From: Verrucomicrobiota bacterium
Lineage (GTDB): Bacteria; Verrucomicrobiota; Verrucomicrobiia; Limisphaerales; JAEYXS01
Direction of reading: 5' to 3'
Length of the DNA stretch: 64,000 nucleotides
Assembly (NCBI GenBank): GCA_023431185.1
Contig: JAEYXS010000001.1
Span: 37,193-101,192, forward strand
In this document: positions 63,277-64,000 of the stretch, piece after piece
Layout: the number at the start of each line of letters is the position of its first letter
How positions within the stretch are numbered: position 1 is the stretch's first letter
Notes under the pieces: generated by a model
What the model saw: the letters and a program-made list of their open reading frames with translations, nothing else
Database searches by the model: none
What the model was told of the DNA's origin: nothing
Translations under genes and position numbers: made by a program

Positions 63277-64000
63277 TTAAGATTTTGCCCGCCAGAATTC
63301 CGGCAACCGGCCGAAGCTCAGGAAAAACGCGGCCCAATAAGTGCGTCCCTCCATGCCCAATGATTTGATGCCTTCCCGCACGATCCACCAGTTGTTGAAC
63401 AGCAACTGCGCCAGCCCGGGCCCGATGACCAGGGCCCACGCTCCCAAGGTTGGAGCCCACAGGCAGACCAGCGTCAGGCTGACGAGAGCCGTCAGCAAAA
63501 TCGGCCGCACGAACGGGTTCACATTGTTTGTCTGCACCAGTTCCCGGTACAGTGAATGGTGGGTTTCCAGCCCTACCACCAGCAGAAGCACGGCTCTTTG
63601 CGGCACGGGCAGCAAAGCTGTCCGTGCGCCCATGAGATTCTGCAAAAGCCAGTCGCCACCCCAGCAAAGCACCACACTGCCCGCGCCGAAAATCAGCAGG
63701 AAAAGCCAGACCCGGGCAAAAAAGACCGGCGGGATTTCCTGCGTCTTGCCCAGTTGCCGCAATTGGTTGAACCAGGGCATCTTTACCAGGACCCACACGC
63801 TGGAAATCTGGGCGAGAAAAAAGCCCACCTGCAAAGTAAGTCCGAATGAAGCGGTCTCGGTCAGGCTCAAGAAGGCACTGGCCAGCAGGGTGTTTGCCAG
63901 CGTGGTCAGATAAATGCCCACCGCCACCCCGCCCACCCGCCAAGAATTGGGCCAGAGCGTAGCCAGCAGGCCCATGTCCGGTTTCCGACCAGCATACTTC
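63277..64000 (-). CDS. Polysaccharide flippase-like membrane protein (5' part cut by window)
   Basis: The last 241 codons are visible; the frame continues beyond the right edge. At least six hydrophobic segments, with repeated Leu/Val/Gly-rich helices (LTTLANTLLASAFLSLTETA, VFFARVWLFLLIFGAGSVVL, ILLTALVSLTLVCLWAPTLG). The pattern is that of the C-terminal half of a MATE-like oligosaccharide flippase (Wzx type); no diagnostic motif is present, so the call rests on helix pattern and on the adjacent GT9 genes. It overlaps nothing and stops 4 bases before the GT9 start. Confidence 0.6.
   Translation of the reverse strand, partial: KYAGRKPDMGLLATLWPNSWRVGGVAVGIYLTTLANTLLASAFLSLTETASFGLTLQVGFFLAQISSVWVLVKMPWFNQLRQLGKTQEIPPVFFARVWLFLLIFGAGSVVLCWGGDWLLQNLMGARTALLPVPQRAVLLLVVGLETHHSLYRELVQTNNVNPFVRPILLTALVSLTLVCLWAPTLGAWALVIGPGLAQLLFNNWWIVREGIKSLGMEGRTYWAAFFLSFGRLPEFWRAKS

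Overview
The window reads as a GC-rich chromosomal segment of a Gram-negative bacterium, most likely a verrucomicrobial or planctomycete-like (PVC group) organism; I lean to Verrucomicrobiota. This is inferred from two sets of very large cytochrome-c-like/DUF1549/DUF1553 proteins paired with Tat-exported DUF1501 proteins, PQQ-like beta-propeller proteins, a pre-peptidase-domain secreted protein, a single-domain SET methyltransferase, and many eroded palindromic intergenic repeats. Outer-membrane and LPS functions (FadL-like porin, GT9 glycosyltransferases, O-antigen-ligase-like polymerase, flippase-like protein) support a Gram-negative envelope. No rRNA, CRISPR, prophage, integrase or intact transposase was seen. 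There is one tRNA, Leu(CAA).

Layout. 1-1530: the end of a phosphoribosyltransferase, tRNA-Leu and a small membrane protein. 1751-9299: a DUF1549/DUF1553 + DUF1501 pair, a lipoate-ligase-family protein and a secreted beta-propeller protein. 9300-14250: a repeat-rich accessory stretch with a His/Tyr-rich lipoprotein, an AT-rich orphan gene lying behind the broken tail of a coupled partner, a MITE-like element, a TPR protein and the first copy of a composite dispersed element. 14252-25933: a pre-peptidase-domain protein, cupin, glutaredoxin, proline-rich membrane protein, lipA, GNAT-membrane fusion, ligA, beta-propeller protein, and a run of small membrane proteins ending in ogt. 25942-34505: ppk1, a Ski2-like helicase, polyprenyl synthase, an ECF sigma factor with a likely membrane partner, and a CvpA-like protein. 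34604-42319: sialidase, DUF1501 protein and a ~1593-residue WD40/cytochrome/DUF1549/DUF1553 fusion. 42625-47708: FadL-like porin, SLC13 permease, unknown protein, AEC transporter. 47893-52544: a heme operon on the minus strand (ccsA-like, hemA, hemC, cobA/hemD fusion) interrupted by a palindromic repeat. 52762-59260: Nramp-like transporter, MFS transporter, ceramidase-like protein, SET protein, second copy of the composite element, deoC. 59288-64000: polysaccharide/LPS genes.

How genes fit together. The DUF1549/1553 + DUF1501 pairs, sialidase and beta-propeller proteins suggest an exported degradative lifestyle, but substrates cannot be read from the sequence. The heme operon supplies tetrapyrrole for the many c-type cytochrome-like proteins, and the ccsA-like gene, which overlaps hemA by 4 nt, fits cytochrome c assembly. 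LipA and the lipoate-ligase-family protein together provide lipoate.

Most notable: (1) a composite two-copy element (two hairpins, then a short RBS-preceded 14-codon frame with conserved internal palindrome and spacing); (2) an orphan gene still ATGA-coupled to the 28-codon stump of a lost partner next to a MITE; (3) a palindrome in the heme operon that supplies the hemA stop codon, next to a GluTR shorter than usual; (4) an Nramp-like transporter without the DPGN metal-binding motif; (5) a 25-residue membrane microprotein overlapping ogt; (6) a repeat inside the start region of the ceramidase-like gene. All calls come from reading the sequence; no database searches were run.
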